Positions 33,772 to 46,019 of a stretch of DNA of 64,000 nucleotides are shown piece after piece (position 1 is the stretch's first letter; each line of letters begins with the position of its first letter). Source of the DNA: Cryptomeria japonica (lineage: Eukaryota; Streptophyta; Pinopsida; Cupressales; Cupressaceae); assembly GCF_030272615.1 (NCBI RefSeq), contig NC_081411.1, positions 837,426,136 to 837,490,135 on the forward strand, read 5' to 3'. The notes under the pieces are model-generated. The model saw nothing but the letters and a program-made list of their open reading frames with translations. It had not been told where the DNA came from and made no database searches. The translations under genes and the position numbers were made by a program.

Positions 33772-35046
33772 ATGGGGGAATACACTGTGAGGGAACTTAC
33801 TCATCGTCTCACTCAAACTAAGAGATCCTATGATGAACTCAAAGTCAAGTATAAAGCCTCTTTGGCCAAGAGAAGAGACAATGTTGACAAACTAATGGAA
33901 CTTACTGAAAATAGCTCTTCTGATGAAGTTGACATGGATGCCCTAGTTGAAGAAGTTGAAAAACTGAATGAATCTAAAGCCAACTTGAGAAAGGAGTCGG
34001 AAGGACTGACTATCAGAATGTGTCAAGAGCTTGAAAACCAAAGGAAAGCTGAAGATTTGGTAAAAGATAAAGATCATGAGATCTCCAAGTTGAAGCAAGA
34101 AATTAGTGCCCTTACCACTCATCTCCAAGAGAGTAAAGTGGAAAAAGAAGAAATGCAAGGTGAACTAAACATGGCTATTTCTAAGAATACAACCTTGATG
34201 GAATCTAATGCTACTATTTCCAAGGAACTTACTGAGTCAAAGGAGATACTTATGAAATTCAATCAGAGTACTACTAAGATAGAGAAAAAGCTTGAATTGA
34301 CAAAATTGGTAAAGAATACCACTGGACTTGGTTTCTCTGGGTATGAGGAAGGTGAAACCTCTGGAACAAAAGCTGAAACATCAAAGAAGCAACCAATATC
34401 CAAGGATAAAGGTAAGAAAAAGTTTAAACATGTTTGATTCAATTGTCTCAAGGAAGGACATACTGCTAATGTGTGTAGAAGCAAGGCATACAATAATTTT
34501 CCTTATTTTCTAAACAATAAGCCTAGATCCAATAGATTCAATGGAAACTGCTATCCATGCAACAATTTTCGGCATAGAGCATTTGAATGCAAGTCTATTT
34601 TGCACAACATTGGGAGATACCCTCCAAGGCCTCAAGGAGTTATCCCGGAACCCTTTGTGAACCAGAATCCCAACCGGTATAATACCTATGACCATCGGTT
34701 AGGTGGCTATCAAGTGGCAACTGGTTAGAGAGAAACCTATTTGATTTGTCATGGTAGCAGTCACATTGCCACAACATGCAGAAGGAAGAATGGTAGTATG
34801 AATAATGGACCATGGAGAACACCTGGAATGGTATGCTATCATTGCAACAAACTGGGTCACACTGCCAAAACCTACAGAATGAAAAAGAACCTATCAGATG
34901 ATATACCAATCACTCTAGAAGGGAAGATTGAAGCTGAAACCATTCAAAAGGGAATGAATAAAACTTGGAAAAAGAAACTTGAAGAAGTGTCATAGGATGA
35001 ACCAGTTTCTGCACCTAGTGTGGAAGTCTTTGAACTGGCAAACTGA
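33772..35046 (+). pseudogene. gag: gag-like protein: coiled coil followed by four CCHC knuckles
   Basis: The first ATG after the primer site (MGEYTVREL) opens one frame through TGA at 35044-35046, broken by stops at 34435, 34726 and 34993. Residues about 1-190 are a long coiled coil (heptad-like, e.g. SKLKQEISALTTHLQESK). A GLGFSGYEEGE motif follows, known from the linker of Copia gag proteins. Then come four knuckles: the first lost its initial Cys to the stop at 34435 (FNCLKEGHTANVC remains); the second is intact (CYPCNNFRHRAFEC, about 34549); the third lacks the first Cys (CHGSSHIATTC); the fourth lost the last Cys (CYHCNKLGHTAKTY). The usual N-terminal UBN2 gag domain is absent. Confidence 0.85.
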
Positions 35047-35481
35047 GCTTTAGAAAAGCTTAGGGGGAGCATATCGATGAAACATTTGAACCCCCAATTT
35101 ATATTGGTAAAGACCTTAACTAGTATACGTTACCTATCAATTGACAGAAGACTTGAAGTGGTAAAATTCAAAATTAGGGTTTGTACCCTAGCAGTGATGC
35201 ATTTATTATGGTAGGTGAAAGATTGTTTAAAAGGCATTTTTGATGCCATTTTCACTTATCTATTTTTGAGCGAAGAATTTTCAAGAGTAGAGCGACAAGA
35301 GCAATTCGTCTAGCGATTCAAAGCAAATTCAAAAATCATGCAGAGGAATCCAACAGACTTTCAATCTATCGGTGAAGAACACTAAGCAGTGTTCCAAGCA
35401 ACCAAAGTGGTGTGTTGTGAGCGACATTGGCAAACCCTAAATTTTAGTTTGTGAAGGTATTTCTTGAATTTCTTTCCTATC

Positions 35482-38400
35482 ATGGCTTCTGCATCGCACT
35501 CCAATTCTAGTGCACCTATAGACTCAACTAATTTTATTCAAAAGAAGATGAAATACAATGCCCTATCCCAGATACCCTTCGGAGTTATAGTTGAGGAAGA
35601 TATTTTAGGATATATTGATTGTAAATTGGAAGACCTAGGATCCCTAGTGATCCATTCCTAGCTAGGTCTGTTCTATGGGGATGATAATAAAATCAAACCA
35701 GAATATAGCATCCTAGAGAAGAAGAAACTTCACAATGTGATTTATTTTCTGGAAAAGTTTCCTGAAGATCACATCCGTATCATCCCGAGTAGAGTGCATG
35801 GTGATAAAATGTATCTCGAGTGGATGCATGACATCACACCGCAAGCAATTCATGTCATCACCAGTTTCTATAACATTGGAGAGGTGCCAGCTCTAAGGAA
35901 GGTCACTAAGACTGAAATGACTAAGCTCATCGATTCTCTGAGTGACCAATGGGAAATGACCATCAACACCATCAAAGATGATTTGGTTAAGTATGCTTGC
36001 ATGGTGATTCACTACTGGATGTTTTATGCCAACAAAATGAACTCTGTCCCTACTGCTGTAATGAATTTCACCTACAGAATGATCAAGGAAGACACCTCAT
36101 TTGATCTATGTACCTGTTTGCAGAAGCAACTGCTACTAAACCTAAAATCCATTAAACAAGATAATGATTTAAGGTTCAGGTTTGGACAACTTTTGGTTGG
36201 CCTATTTTTCTACTTTCAAGGCTTTTTCCCTGGGGTAGGTGATGTTTAATGGTCTGCTAACCAACCGGTCTCCAAGCAAATTAGGGAAAGTCTTCAAGCA
36301 ATGGGAACTAGATATCTTGAGGTTTTGAATAAATACTTTGATGAATTCAAGCGGAAAATGAGCTAGAGGATGAGGATATCTAGAGATATTGTGAAGAAGT
36401 ATGAAGATGACATCTACTTCACCATAAAAGTAGATGATTGCATAATGGAAGTGGTGGAACCAAGAAAGGAAGTAGTTGAGCCAATGGTGTATGAATTAAT
36501 GTATGATATGTTGATCAGGTATGCCTCTACCTTGCTTGCCTCACCATTAGATGCAAAGAAAAAGCGAACTGACACCTACTTAGAGAGGGTAACACCGGTT
36601 GAAAATCTGACACAAAAATGGGCAAGGCAGTGCCATTGGTATCGGCACTGGTCACCTCAGCTAGTCCAAAAGTGACCAAGTGGTCACCTGCCAAGAAGAA
36701 ACCTGAGGTTGCTCCTGCTAAAGTATTCGAGAGGAAGCAGAAAATTAAAAATAGCTCACTGAAGTCAGAGGATACTGAACCAGAATTACAGCCTAAGAAG
36801 ACCTAGGCAAATAAGAAAGAAAGAAAAATCCAAATGTCAGCACTGGTAAATATAGACATATCTTCTTATAAACCAATGACACATTGCCAGAGGACTTTAA
36901 AGAATATTAAGAGAAAGGTTCTTGATGATTTTTTGCATAGTGAGAAAGATGAAGTAGAACAAGAGGTTATTAGATATTTGTGTGTCAATGACCGGTCACC
37001 ATTTGAAATCAGATTGGTCATGCTTGATTCTTTATTAAATTCTTTGGACAATAAATGGAAAATTGCCATTGAGAAGGAACAAGAAATAAGGGAGAAAGTC
37101 TTTGCACAATACTTTCCCTATGCCTCCAATTCTGAATTGTTTGAGATAATGGATAAAAACAAAGGTCTCTTCTTCATGAGAAGGAGAAGACTCAGGCTGC
37201 TAGAAGGCAGAGCTTCTAAAGTGGAGAAGGACACACATCTACATGCCAAAGCCATCATCTGGTTACATCAAGTGTCTAAGGCCAATCTGAAGGCTAAACT
37301 AGCACCTGATCTTACATCAGGCAAACTAGATGAAGTGCTTGATAGTGAAGGAGAAAGAGTTACATAACAAGTTGACACTATTGATGTGGATGCATTAGAT
37401 ATTGAGGGTGTCACTCCTGATAAAGAAGAAGTTGAGAAAGAAAGACATGACAAAGAAAAAGAAGAAAGAGAGAAACAAGACAAGGAAAAGACTGATAAAG
37501 AGAAAGAGCAAGCGGAAAAGGCAAGGCAAGAGGAAGACAAGACAAAAGAGGAAGAGAAAAGGAAAGAGAGGGATAAGAGGAAACAAGAAGAGGAGAAGAG
37601 GAAATAAGAAGAGGATAAGAGGAAAAAAGAAGAGGAGAAGAGGAAATAAGAAGAGGGGAAGACGAAACAAGAAGAGGAGAAGAGGAAACACGAAGAGAAG
37701 AGGAAAGAAGACGAGAAGAGGAAAGAAGAGGAGAAGAAGAAAGAAGAAGATAAAAGGAAGGAAGAAGAAAGGAAGAAGGAGGAAGAGAAGAAAAAGAAGG
37801 AAGAGGACAAGAAAAAGGAAGAAATGGAGAAGAAAACACAAGAAGAAGAATAAAGGAAGAAAGAAGAGGAAAAGAAAAGAGCTGAAGAGAATAAGGAAGC
37901 AAAGAAGATCAAACAGGCCAAGGCAACCGGTGATCAAATCAAAGTGGTTGACACCACCAGTCCTATTGACCTTCAATCTATAGATGAATTAGAGCTACTT
38001 CAAAGCATAAAGCTTGCACAGGAATGATTGAAAGCATTGAGGAGGAAGAAGGAATAGGATGTCATTCAAATTGTTGTTGACACCCTCACTAGTCTGATTC
38101 CTGGTACTAACCTCCCAAGTACCGATTCCTCTTTAGCCAAGCTGAAACTTCTTTGCACTATAATAGAGGACCAAGTACAATGCTTGGAAGATGTTTTCAT
38201 AGCCACTACCAAGAAGAACCATGAAAAGGCACTCAACACTGCCTTAGTCAAGAAATTGAATGAGCTTAGGTCACAACTTATGAAACAACAAAAGGATATA
38301 GGTGTTGCTATGGATGAGGGCAAATTACTGCTGAGTAATATCTGCCAACCCCATCTATTTTGTGATGATGTGCTTAAGAAGAAAGATAAACTCCAATCAG

Positions 38401-38837
38401 AGTTCTAGGCATACATCAGAGACTTCAAGATGCCATATGATTCATTTACTACATATGGGCAAATGGTCCATCATTATTAGCTACAGATTGCTAGGGTGGA
38501 ATTAGAAATCTGCAACCAGACAAAAGATTTGTACGAGCTTTAATTGATCTTATTTCCTAGACTGCAGATTTTTTAGAAATGTTTTCTCAATCTAGAAGCC
38601 ATCACGGTAACTCAAGAGATGAATACCATTGATGCTATGGAAGAACTGGTATTCTAGATGCAGACAGAAAGTGAGGTTACTACCTCATTACTTGAGTCAT
38701 GGTCATTGGCCATGAAAACTTTTATGCAAGATTTTAAATCTATTTTTGATAAGTTTCATTCCTTATTGGCCATTGACGATAATGAGAAACAGGAGTTATT
38801 CTGCATTACTTTGTCATTGTTCGCAGAGGGGGAGTAG
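35482..38837 (+). pseudogene. Second gene of the non-autonomous element, unrecognised (about 1,120 codons)
   Basis: The start is the ATG of MASASHSNSSAP at 35482. The N-terminal 400 codons form a helical domain (PFGVIVEEDILGYID, MYLEWMHDITPQAIHVITSF, KYACMVIHYWMFYANKM, FRFGQLLVGLFFYFQGFF). A Lys-rich segment follows, then a second helical domain (36834-37367), a Lys/Glu/Arg repeat (37386-37900) and a C-terminal coiled-coil region (for example KKLNELRSQLMKQQKDIG). The stop TAG 38835-38837 lies inside a GGGGGAG purine tract. More than ten nonsense codons and one frameshift (between about 36618 and 36675) are present. Its layout recalls the LTR-borne gene at 23679-27254, but I see no clear sequence match. 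Not recognised; possibly a captured host gene or an element-specific accessory protein. Confidence 0.72.
37386..37900 (+). repeat. Lys/Glu/Arg-coding purine-rich repeat within the second gene
   Basis: Imperfect repeats of GAAGAGGAGAAGAGGAAA-like units encode EEEKRK-type hexads. Several CAA or CAG codons have become TAA (37605, 37647, 37851). The region is nearly pure purine on the plus strand, which creates long false antisense frames rich in Ser, Phe and Leu (37268-37976). Such charged runs form single alpha helices or coiled coils. Confidence 0.85.
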
Positions 38838-39032
38838 TATTTAAAATTTTGGTTAATGTTATGTATACTTTCATGTTACCACTTTGGGGGAGTAGTATAC
38901 ATTGTAATTTCTGCAAAAGGGATAGTGTATATGCTTAGGGGGAGTAATTTTGATTATGGAATATTTTTGTTGTAAAAACACTTAGATGTCAAAATTTTTC
39001 TAAGTGTTGCCATCAATGCCAAAGGGGGAGAT

Positions 39033-40235
39033 TGTTGGCATTTTGATGATGTTTTGATTGTCATTGATGGATGCACACTTTCTTTGTGATGGACACACAC
39101 TTTCTTAGTGAATGAGTTATGCTCAACTGGTAATTGTTCCAACCGGTATTATGTATCATAGTCTTTAGACTATCGAAGTATTGTAGAAGATGTTTACCGG
39201 TCACAAATTGATTGAAGACCTCAAGTGGTATGGAGAATTCAAGTGGTATGGAGATACCAAGCAGTATGGAGAACCCAAGTGGTATGAAGACCTCCAGTGG
39301 TTCGAGGATCTCAAGCGATACGAAGGAACAAAGAAGTAGTTAAAATTTTCTAGTCTTCATTTTTGACAACCGGTAATCGGTATATTGTATGAACTAGTAT
39401 TACTCTATGATGAGTTACCAACTGGTATTTATAAGATGAGATATCATCCATTGACACTTTGGTGGTGATTTTGGGTCATGTTACCAAATGTGTCTAGATG
39501 AATTGAACCTAGGAACTTGTAGTTTAATCCTATTGGACTGACATGAAATCAGTTTCCTTTATTAGGAAATCATGTCTAGGGTTTATAGAGAAGTGTGAAA
39601 GAGATGTATGATGTATGAGAAGGTTATGTGCAATCTTTGTAGTGAAGATTAGGTCTGTGTGAAGAGTTAGAGTGTGGAATATTGAAGACTGAAGTAATGC
39701 TGAAATGCAATAACAATGAGCTAACAAGGATCTAACCAAGCATACTATGCTAGTATCTAGATCACTCACTTGTTGATTACTCACATCTTCGACAAGTTTG
39801 AAACTCTTAACTAGGTAGGCCTAGAAAAGCCTTTGTAAATCCTCTAAAAAGGTGGTTCACAACTATGGATCTGAAATCCTTTAGCAAGGTAGTCTTTAAT
39901 AAGACTTATCTCCTAACAAAGATCTAGATTACTAACAGGATCTGTTCTGGTGAAGAACATTGTATGACCTTAACCGGTCTGATTTCTATTCTATAGATAG
40001 TTACTTGTGAGTTTCTACTCACCATGGTTTTTCCCATTTGGGTTTCCACGTCAAATATTTTGTGTTATGGTGATTGTGCTTTTGTGGGTGAATGCTTTAT
40101 TTTCTATTTGGTTTGCATTTATCTTAACTAGTTTATTAGTAAAACTTCTATACTGGTTATCTACTAAACTGTTTAAGAGTTTGAGTTCAGTATTTATTGG
40201 TAAACTAATTCACCCCCCCCTCTTAGTATTCATTA
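39033..40235 (+). repeat. 3' LTR of the non-autonomous element
   Basis: It starts TGTTGGCATTTTGATG directly after AAAGGGGGAG (39021-39030) and ends TATTCATTA, where the terminal CA has become TA. GTGCC follows at 40236-40240. It is highly similar to 32530-33721. Confidence 0.93.
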
Positions 40236-41266
40236 GTGCCAATGTTCAAACTCCTTCTTAGGTGGGAAAATATGGCTATAAGTATGCGAGCTAAAGATAT
40301 TGTTTGTTGCTGCTGAAAGAGAGAGTGTTTCTGCTACATGTGAGATAAAATCAATCAAGTGCTCAAAGGCAATCAGAGAAGAGATTGAATGTGACATAGA
40401 ATCAGTTTGAAGAGTTTAACTAGCAATAGTGAGGCAACCAGTAGATGACCATTGAGTCTAATAGACAAGTAAACTAGGGGTGACCAAACCAACAGAGAGA
40501 AAAGAGAACCGATAGGAATTAGATGGTAGACATTTGACTAAGTTATCAAGACCGGTGGTGGATAGCAGCAATATGGCAGAGAGAAAAGAGAACTGGCAAA
40601 GAGCAGAACTGACAGAGAATAGAATAGAGAGAGAAGAAGAAGAGACTGAACCAGTAAGGGAGAAACAGAGAGAAAGGTTCAACAAAGAGTGGATTGCAGC
40701 AGGAGACAAGGTTGCTACAATTAGAAGGTGAGGAGAGAACTAATAGAGGATAGAAGAGAGGAGAACCAGTGGAGAGACATACATGAGAGTTACAAAGTTC
40801 TTTTGTAACAAGAAGATAAATTTTGTATTCAAAATATTATTTTATAATCACTGAGTTGGAGCTTGGTGCAAGGGTTGGTGCCCTAAAATCAGGAGTTGGT
40901 GCTCCTTGGGTTGGTGCCCTAAATCAAGGGTTGGTGCTCCTTGGGTTGGTGCCCTAAAGCAAGAGTGGTACTCCTTGGGTTGGTGCCCTAAATGTTGTAA
41001 CCAAGGTTTTCATTGTGAGGCTGAATTGGAGAAGTAGTCTCTAGCAACACTTCTCACTGAGGTTTTTACCATCTTGGGTTTTCCTCATACATTTGGTGTT
41101 ATGTGATGTGCCTTTTATGTGTGATTGCATTTGTGTTAGTATCCCACCTAATCAGCATGTCTTCTTTATGTTAGATCTATTAACTGATATACACACATAG
41201 GATAGAAAGGGGAAAAGTTTAGAAATCACTGATTCACCCCCCCCTCTCAGTGACATCTAGTGTTCA
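40236..41266 (+). repeat. LTR of element D, second part
   Basis: This resumes the D LTR after the nested element and matches 50886 onwards of the second copy. It ends near TAGTGTTCA (41266), after a C-rich run like those of the other Copia LTRs. Near 40858-40990 are three to four tandem copies of a roughly 36-bp unit built on GGTTGGTGCCCTAAA and GTTGGTGCTCC. A weak Met-type primer site (TTGCTATCAGATC) follows at about 41271, changed at two positions from the consensus. Confidence 0.8.
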
Positions 41267-41341
41267 ATAATTGCTATCAGATCTTGGGTTCCCTATTGAT
41301 AAGATTTCTCTAGCTTGGGTAGATTATAGTATTTGAACACA

Positions 41342-41937
41342 ATGGTTTGTTTTGTGTCAATCCCTACTCTTGTATTTGATGGTTCAAATTTCTTAGTTTG
41401 GAGTTGTATAATGGAAGTCTATCTATCCTCCTTAGGGTTTGATGTGTGGATGTCAGTTGTAAATGGTTGTCCTAGTAAAGTCAGTCCTCTCACCGATTCA
41501 GATGCAAAAAGAAGAAACTGGTGCAATAGTGTAGCAATGAACGCTATACTATATTGGTTATCAGATGATGTTACCTCACAGGTGGATAGATGTAAATCAA
41601 AAAAGAGTTTGTGGGATAGATTTAAGAAGCTCTACGGAAATGAGCCTACCACTGTGGAACTAGTTTGTGAAGAAAAGATGAGAAATGTATCTCATGTATC
41701 TACATATGATTAAGGCAGATATGTTAGAAGCTATAGAAATGATGAATGAGAAACCCACCTTTTCATGGCTCAAGAATTAGAAGATGAGAGGGACAAATCT
41801 GAGAATGATCATGCAAGTCATTCTCATTGGCAAGATGTGTTTAGTAGTGATAGTGAAGATGAAGAAGAGGAAGAAGCAAAAAGATGCAACCATGGACCGA
41901 CACTATGCATTCAATGCACAGGTGATATCTCCTAAGG
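41342..41937 (+). pseudogene. gag: Truncated Copia gag of element D
   Basis: The ATG at 41342 begins a UBN2-type Copia gag domain: FDGSNFLVWSCIMEVYLSS and LWDRFKKLYGN are typical. After a TAA at 41711-41713 and a TGA about 11 codons later the same frame continues with an acidic stretch (SSDSEDEEEEEAKR) and ends at TAA near 41937. The middle of gag is missing, and no protease, integrase or RT follows. It identifies D as Copia-derived and internally deleted. Confidence 0.82.
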
Positions 41938-42614
41938 TTTAAAGAAGATGTAGGACCTTAGGGGGAGTAGTATATTGACCTTATCACTCACCCCTTCAAT
42001 GGAAGAGGACACATGGAAGAACATGATGTTGTCGGTAAGAAAGAAGAAAATGAGATGGCAAGTGTATGTAGTGGCTGCCTTGGCTACACAGGTACAGATG
42101 AAAGATAGATCACTACTGCATATGTCAATGGTTGGCAAATTTGTAATTGGGATCAAATGCAAATTGACACAAGAAGACAAGAGCTACAAGAAGGTGCTCC
42201 AGTAGTGATGATGGACTAGTACAAGAAACCGGTATGTGCAGGATGTTACCCGTATGTATGCTAATAGGTACTTGCAGTTTATGTAAGACAATGAGGTTTG
42301 AGATCATTGCATTAGCCCCAGTAGCATGGAATGAGAAGTTTATGTCTTAGGTGATATTGGAGAAGACATGAATGACATATAATGGCCTGATTGTTGATTA
42401 TGTATGCATGCATCCTTTATGAGTTAACCAATTTGATTTATCTCATGATGATGATATTGTATGGCACTGTGTACATCCAGGATCATGTCATATGTTGTGG
42501 TAGATATATTGGAGTAGATAGATCATTAGATTGATCACATATGCACAACTCAACTGGTATAAGGGGCAGTTTGGCTCTGGTTTTGAACCTGACCGATAAT
42601 GAGGACTTGAGATG
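41938..42614 (+). other. Interior of element D without recognisable genes
   Basis: A purine tract TTAGGGGGAGTAGTATATT occurs at about 41948-41966, like the tracts in the 3' regions of the other Copia-type elements. The rest has only short chance frames (e.g. 41975-42205). AGATG at 42610-42614 is the left target duplication of the solo LTR that follows. Confidence 0.6.
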
Positions 42615-44289
42615 TGTAGTGCCCCTACCCTAGTTAGCTTTGTAAAACTGATTTGACCTTGGTTGACTTTTTATGTGGCATTCTTGAATGGTTGATTTAC
42701 CATGATGTAATGTTGTAGTCAGATATTGTGATTATTGTGAGTACCTATTAATGTGCTTTCACATCGATTCTTATGTAAGTTTAATTGTTCTCCTGATTCT
42801 TGTTATTAATCTTGAGCTAACACTATTATTATATATATATATATATATATATGTATGCTTGTGTGACTCATGGTTGTAGGAGATTGCAGGAACAGTACCG
42901 CCTAGGTGCAAGGTTTGTCTTCATCAGGATTCGCAGGGTCGGGTATACCTCTTTCGCCCTTAGAATTTGGGTTAGGTGGTCATAAAACCCTCGTGTTACC
43001 ATAGTCATGCTCAAGTGAGCATCACCTATGGTTTGTCAATTTCCCTTTTTGTTTGGGTTTGCAGGTTGTGTATTTGGTTGACTTTCTTGGGTTACGTGTC
43101 TTGCGTGTGGTAAAAAAATTGAGTATTTTATCCTAAGTGTTTAATTTGATTTAATGTGTTCATTTATGCATTAGTATTTGAGGAATTTAAAATAAATAGG
43201 TTTCTTTTATGTGATTAATCATTATTTAAGAAGATCCCTCTATATATGTTGTAGTAAGTTTAATTTAAAATCATGAATTTATTTAGTTTATGCACTTTAA
43301 AAAGGGAAGATTTAAAGTTATTCGAAATAAAAATAATTTAATCCCTTTTTGCTTTTTGGAATAGAAAGGTTAATTTTAATTATTTAAGAAAATCAATTTT
43401 TATTAGAAAGCAAGTTTAATTTAAATATATATTTGATATAGTGTGAACAAATTGATTTTGGGAGTTTAATTTAATTAAAATATTTTACCCTCATCAATTT
43501 TGCGAAATATAAATGTTAGCTTTGTTAATATTGAGAGAATTAAAAATAAATGAGAAAGGGGAATTTTAATTTTAATTAGAAAAGCAAGTTAAAATTATAT
43601 AATAGTTGAAAAGAATGATTTTCTTTCTTTTTTATTTAAAAAGTGTTTAAATTCGAAATTAGGAGATTAGGTCAAATTTGATTTCCATTTAACCTAGGTT
43701 GGAAAATATTTTTAGGGTTGTTGATTTTTTTGGGGGAAAAATATTTTTGGATGGAGATAATTGGGGACTTTCGGGAAAGGATGAATTTCTACAGCTGCAA
43801 GTTGGGCTCTTCTTCAAAATCTTGCCAGGAATGCGAAATGAGGTAGGATTTGAATGCATCTCTTGATTTCTTGTGATATTGGATTTGTCTCTTCAAAAAA
43901 AAAAAGGGAATGGTTTTTCTTGAAGATTTCTTGCTTTAAACCTCCATAAATGTTCTTAAAATTTAGGTTTTAGTTTGGGAAAATTGGTTGTTTTTGGGTC
44001 AAGATTGTTAAAATGGAGTAGATAAATGGGAGTAAATCCATCTTAGGAAGCCAAATATGTTTTGTGGTTGAGAAAAATCTTGCCCATTTGAAAGTTACTG
44101 TGTATTTGGAAAATCATGTTCTTGCTAGAAAAATTTCTCATATTGTTGTTTTTTTAACATTCTGGAAAATATATGGGACTGTGAATGAAAGAAACTGGGG
44201 GGTTATTGTTTTGATTTTTTTTAAAATCTTATTTAAAAAAAAAATATGTAAATCAAAATGTATATTTTAAAACATTTTTTTTTATGTGG

Positions 44290-44560
44290 GCTAGGGTTGG
44301 AGGGCAGAGGAGCCGAGGGCTCTACCCACACCCTCCTCCCTGCAGGCCGTAGGGACCTACTACCACTAAGTGGCTGCATGGATCCCTATGCCCACAGTGG
44401 TCGCAGGGTAAAACTTGCACCCACAGTGGCCGCAGGGAAACCCTGCGTCCACAGTGGCCACAGGGGGCACCGACGTTCCACAGTGTGGCTGTGGGGGAGC
44501 CGCGGGAGCTTCCCACCTCTCTCGTGATGGGGGGTGGGCCCCGCAGTGGTCCCCCCCTTT
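44290..44560. repeat. GC-rich island with about 29-bp repeats inside the solo LTR
   Basis: Four or more copies of a unit containing CCCACAGTGGYCGCAGGG occur at about 44388, 44420, 44448 and 44477, in an otherwise AT-rich LTR. The island is bordered by T-rich tracts. The open frames on both strands here are by-products of the low stop-codon density in GC-rich DNA. Confidence 0.8.
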
Positions 44561-46019
44561 TTTTTAAAAGTTTTTTCTTAAAAAAAAATAAAGCTTTTTT
44601 TTTTATGCTAAGTTTTTTTTAATTATTATTATTAAATATTATTAATATATATTTTATTAATAAGGATTAATAAATATATATTAATTAATATTTAATTCAA
44701 AATCTATGATTTATTAAATTATTATTAATATATATATTTTATTAAATAATGTTTAATTGAAAATCAAGTATTATTAAATTATTAATTGTTATATTTTATT
44801 ACCCAAGGGCTAATAAATATATAGTGATTAATATTTAATTTGGGTATCTATTTTAATGAGGGAATACTCTTTGGGAATAGATGAAATAATTTTTTTTTTT
44901 GAAATTTTTGAAATAAATTATATCTATTATTCGGTGATGTTTAAAATAATATATTATCCAAGGATATATTAGTTTTGGGTTTGAATGTTATAGGTTATCT
45001 TGAAAGTTTAGAAATGGAATACTAAAGTATAGGAGTAATTGGAAAATGAAATATTTATTATTGGATATTGTGAAAATTTAAATAATATGCTAATAGAATT
45101 ATTGGAAATTTAATAAAGTTTTGATTGGAGAATTGGTAAGTTAGTGATATTTTCATTTAGTGAAATAAATGGTTTAGTTATATTTTTTCCGCTATAATGA
45201 GAAATGGACAAATAACATTATTGCAATTGTGGTATTGTATTCACCTTGTCATGGTGATTTTTCTGTTAATATAATTTGGAAAACTTAGATCTTTTAGAAA
45301 ACTTGATCAACTTTTACTGTTTAAACCAATAAGAAAGAAGACTGTCATTTTCTGGTTATTGTCTATGCAAGTTTAATTTTTGTATTCACTTTTGTTTCAA
45401 GTAATGGTAGGGCCTTGATATGGTTGTTTGGACCCTATCGTATGGTTGATTTGTGTTTGACCATAGCGGGTTAGGTCTCTAGTTAGAGTATTGTTAGGCA
45501 ATGTACCTTTGTACTTTCTTTTAATATGTATAGTTGGATTTGTTTCTATGTAGGGATCATTTAGGTATTTATTGACCGAAGTGGTCATTTGTATATTGGT
45601 TAGGTTCACCTTGATGGCACAATTGTAAATAATGTGAACCTTATGTATCCTTAACTTATTTAATTATCATACGGGTCTTGCAGTTAAGCAGACTCGGAGA
45701 TGTAGCCCTCTAGGGGTGAACTCCGAGATAATTTATGTGTTATGTGATGCTTTTGTCTCTCATGTTTCATGGATAGTGCTAGCATGTATGGATGGCATTT
45801 TGATAGAATGTATAAGTGGATTAGATGAGATTTATCATAATGCATGTATGCTGTTGTCTCTTAAATGCAATAAATTGGATCATGGAGGAATTGTATCCTG
45901 TTAATGTTAATAAAAATAAGTAAGCATGAAAAGAACTCATTAGTATGATGTAATTATAGTACGCTTTGGAATAAGGTGCTTGGCAGGTGTCAAATGTAAA
46001 TTTGTACGTAATGAATGGT

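Larger units (their letters stand above)
32530..40235 (+). mobile_element. Complete 7.7-kb non-autonomous Copia-like element (gag plus unknown gene)
   Basis: LTRs at 32530-33721 and 39033-40235 flank a 5.3-kb interior with a Met-type primer site and a polypurine tract. The outer ends carry the duplication GTGCC (32525-32529 and 40236-40240). The interior has a gag-like gene (33772-35046) and a second large gene (35482-38837) but no protease, integrase, RT or RNase H that I can find, so it must have depended on a helper element. The start TGTTGGCATTTTGA and the purine tract AAAGGGGGAG resemble Copia-A, a plausible helper family. The homologous D LTR at 49729-51544 lacks it. Confidence 0.92.

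Noticed and set aside
37268-37983. Long antisense and shifted frames rich in Ser, Phe, Leu or Arg/Lys
   Set aside because: They are produced by the purine-rich Lys/Glu repeat of the plus-strand gene; no domain, and composition is purely repeat-driven.
42830-42853. TA dinucleotide run
   Set aside because: An ordinary microsatellite inside the solo LTR; recorded there, no separate significance.
44258-44527. Frames on both strands in the GC-rich island
   Set aside because: The repeats lack stop codons because of base composition; no domain and no plausible start context.
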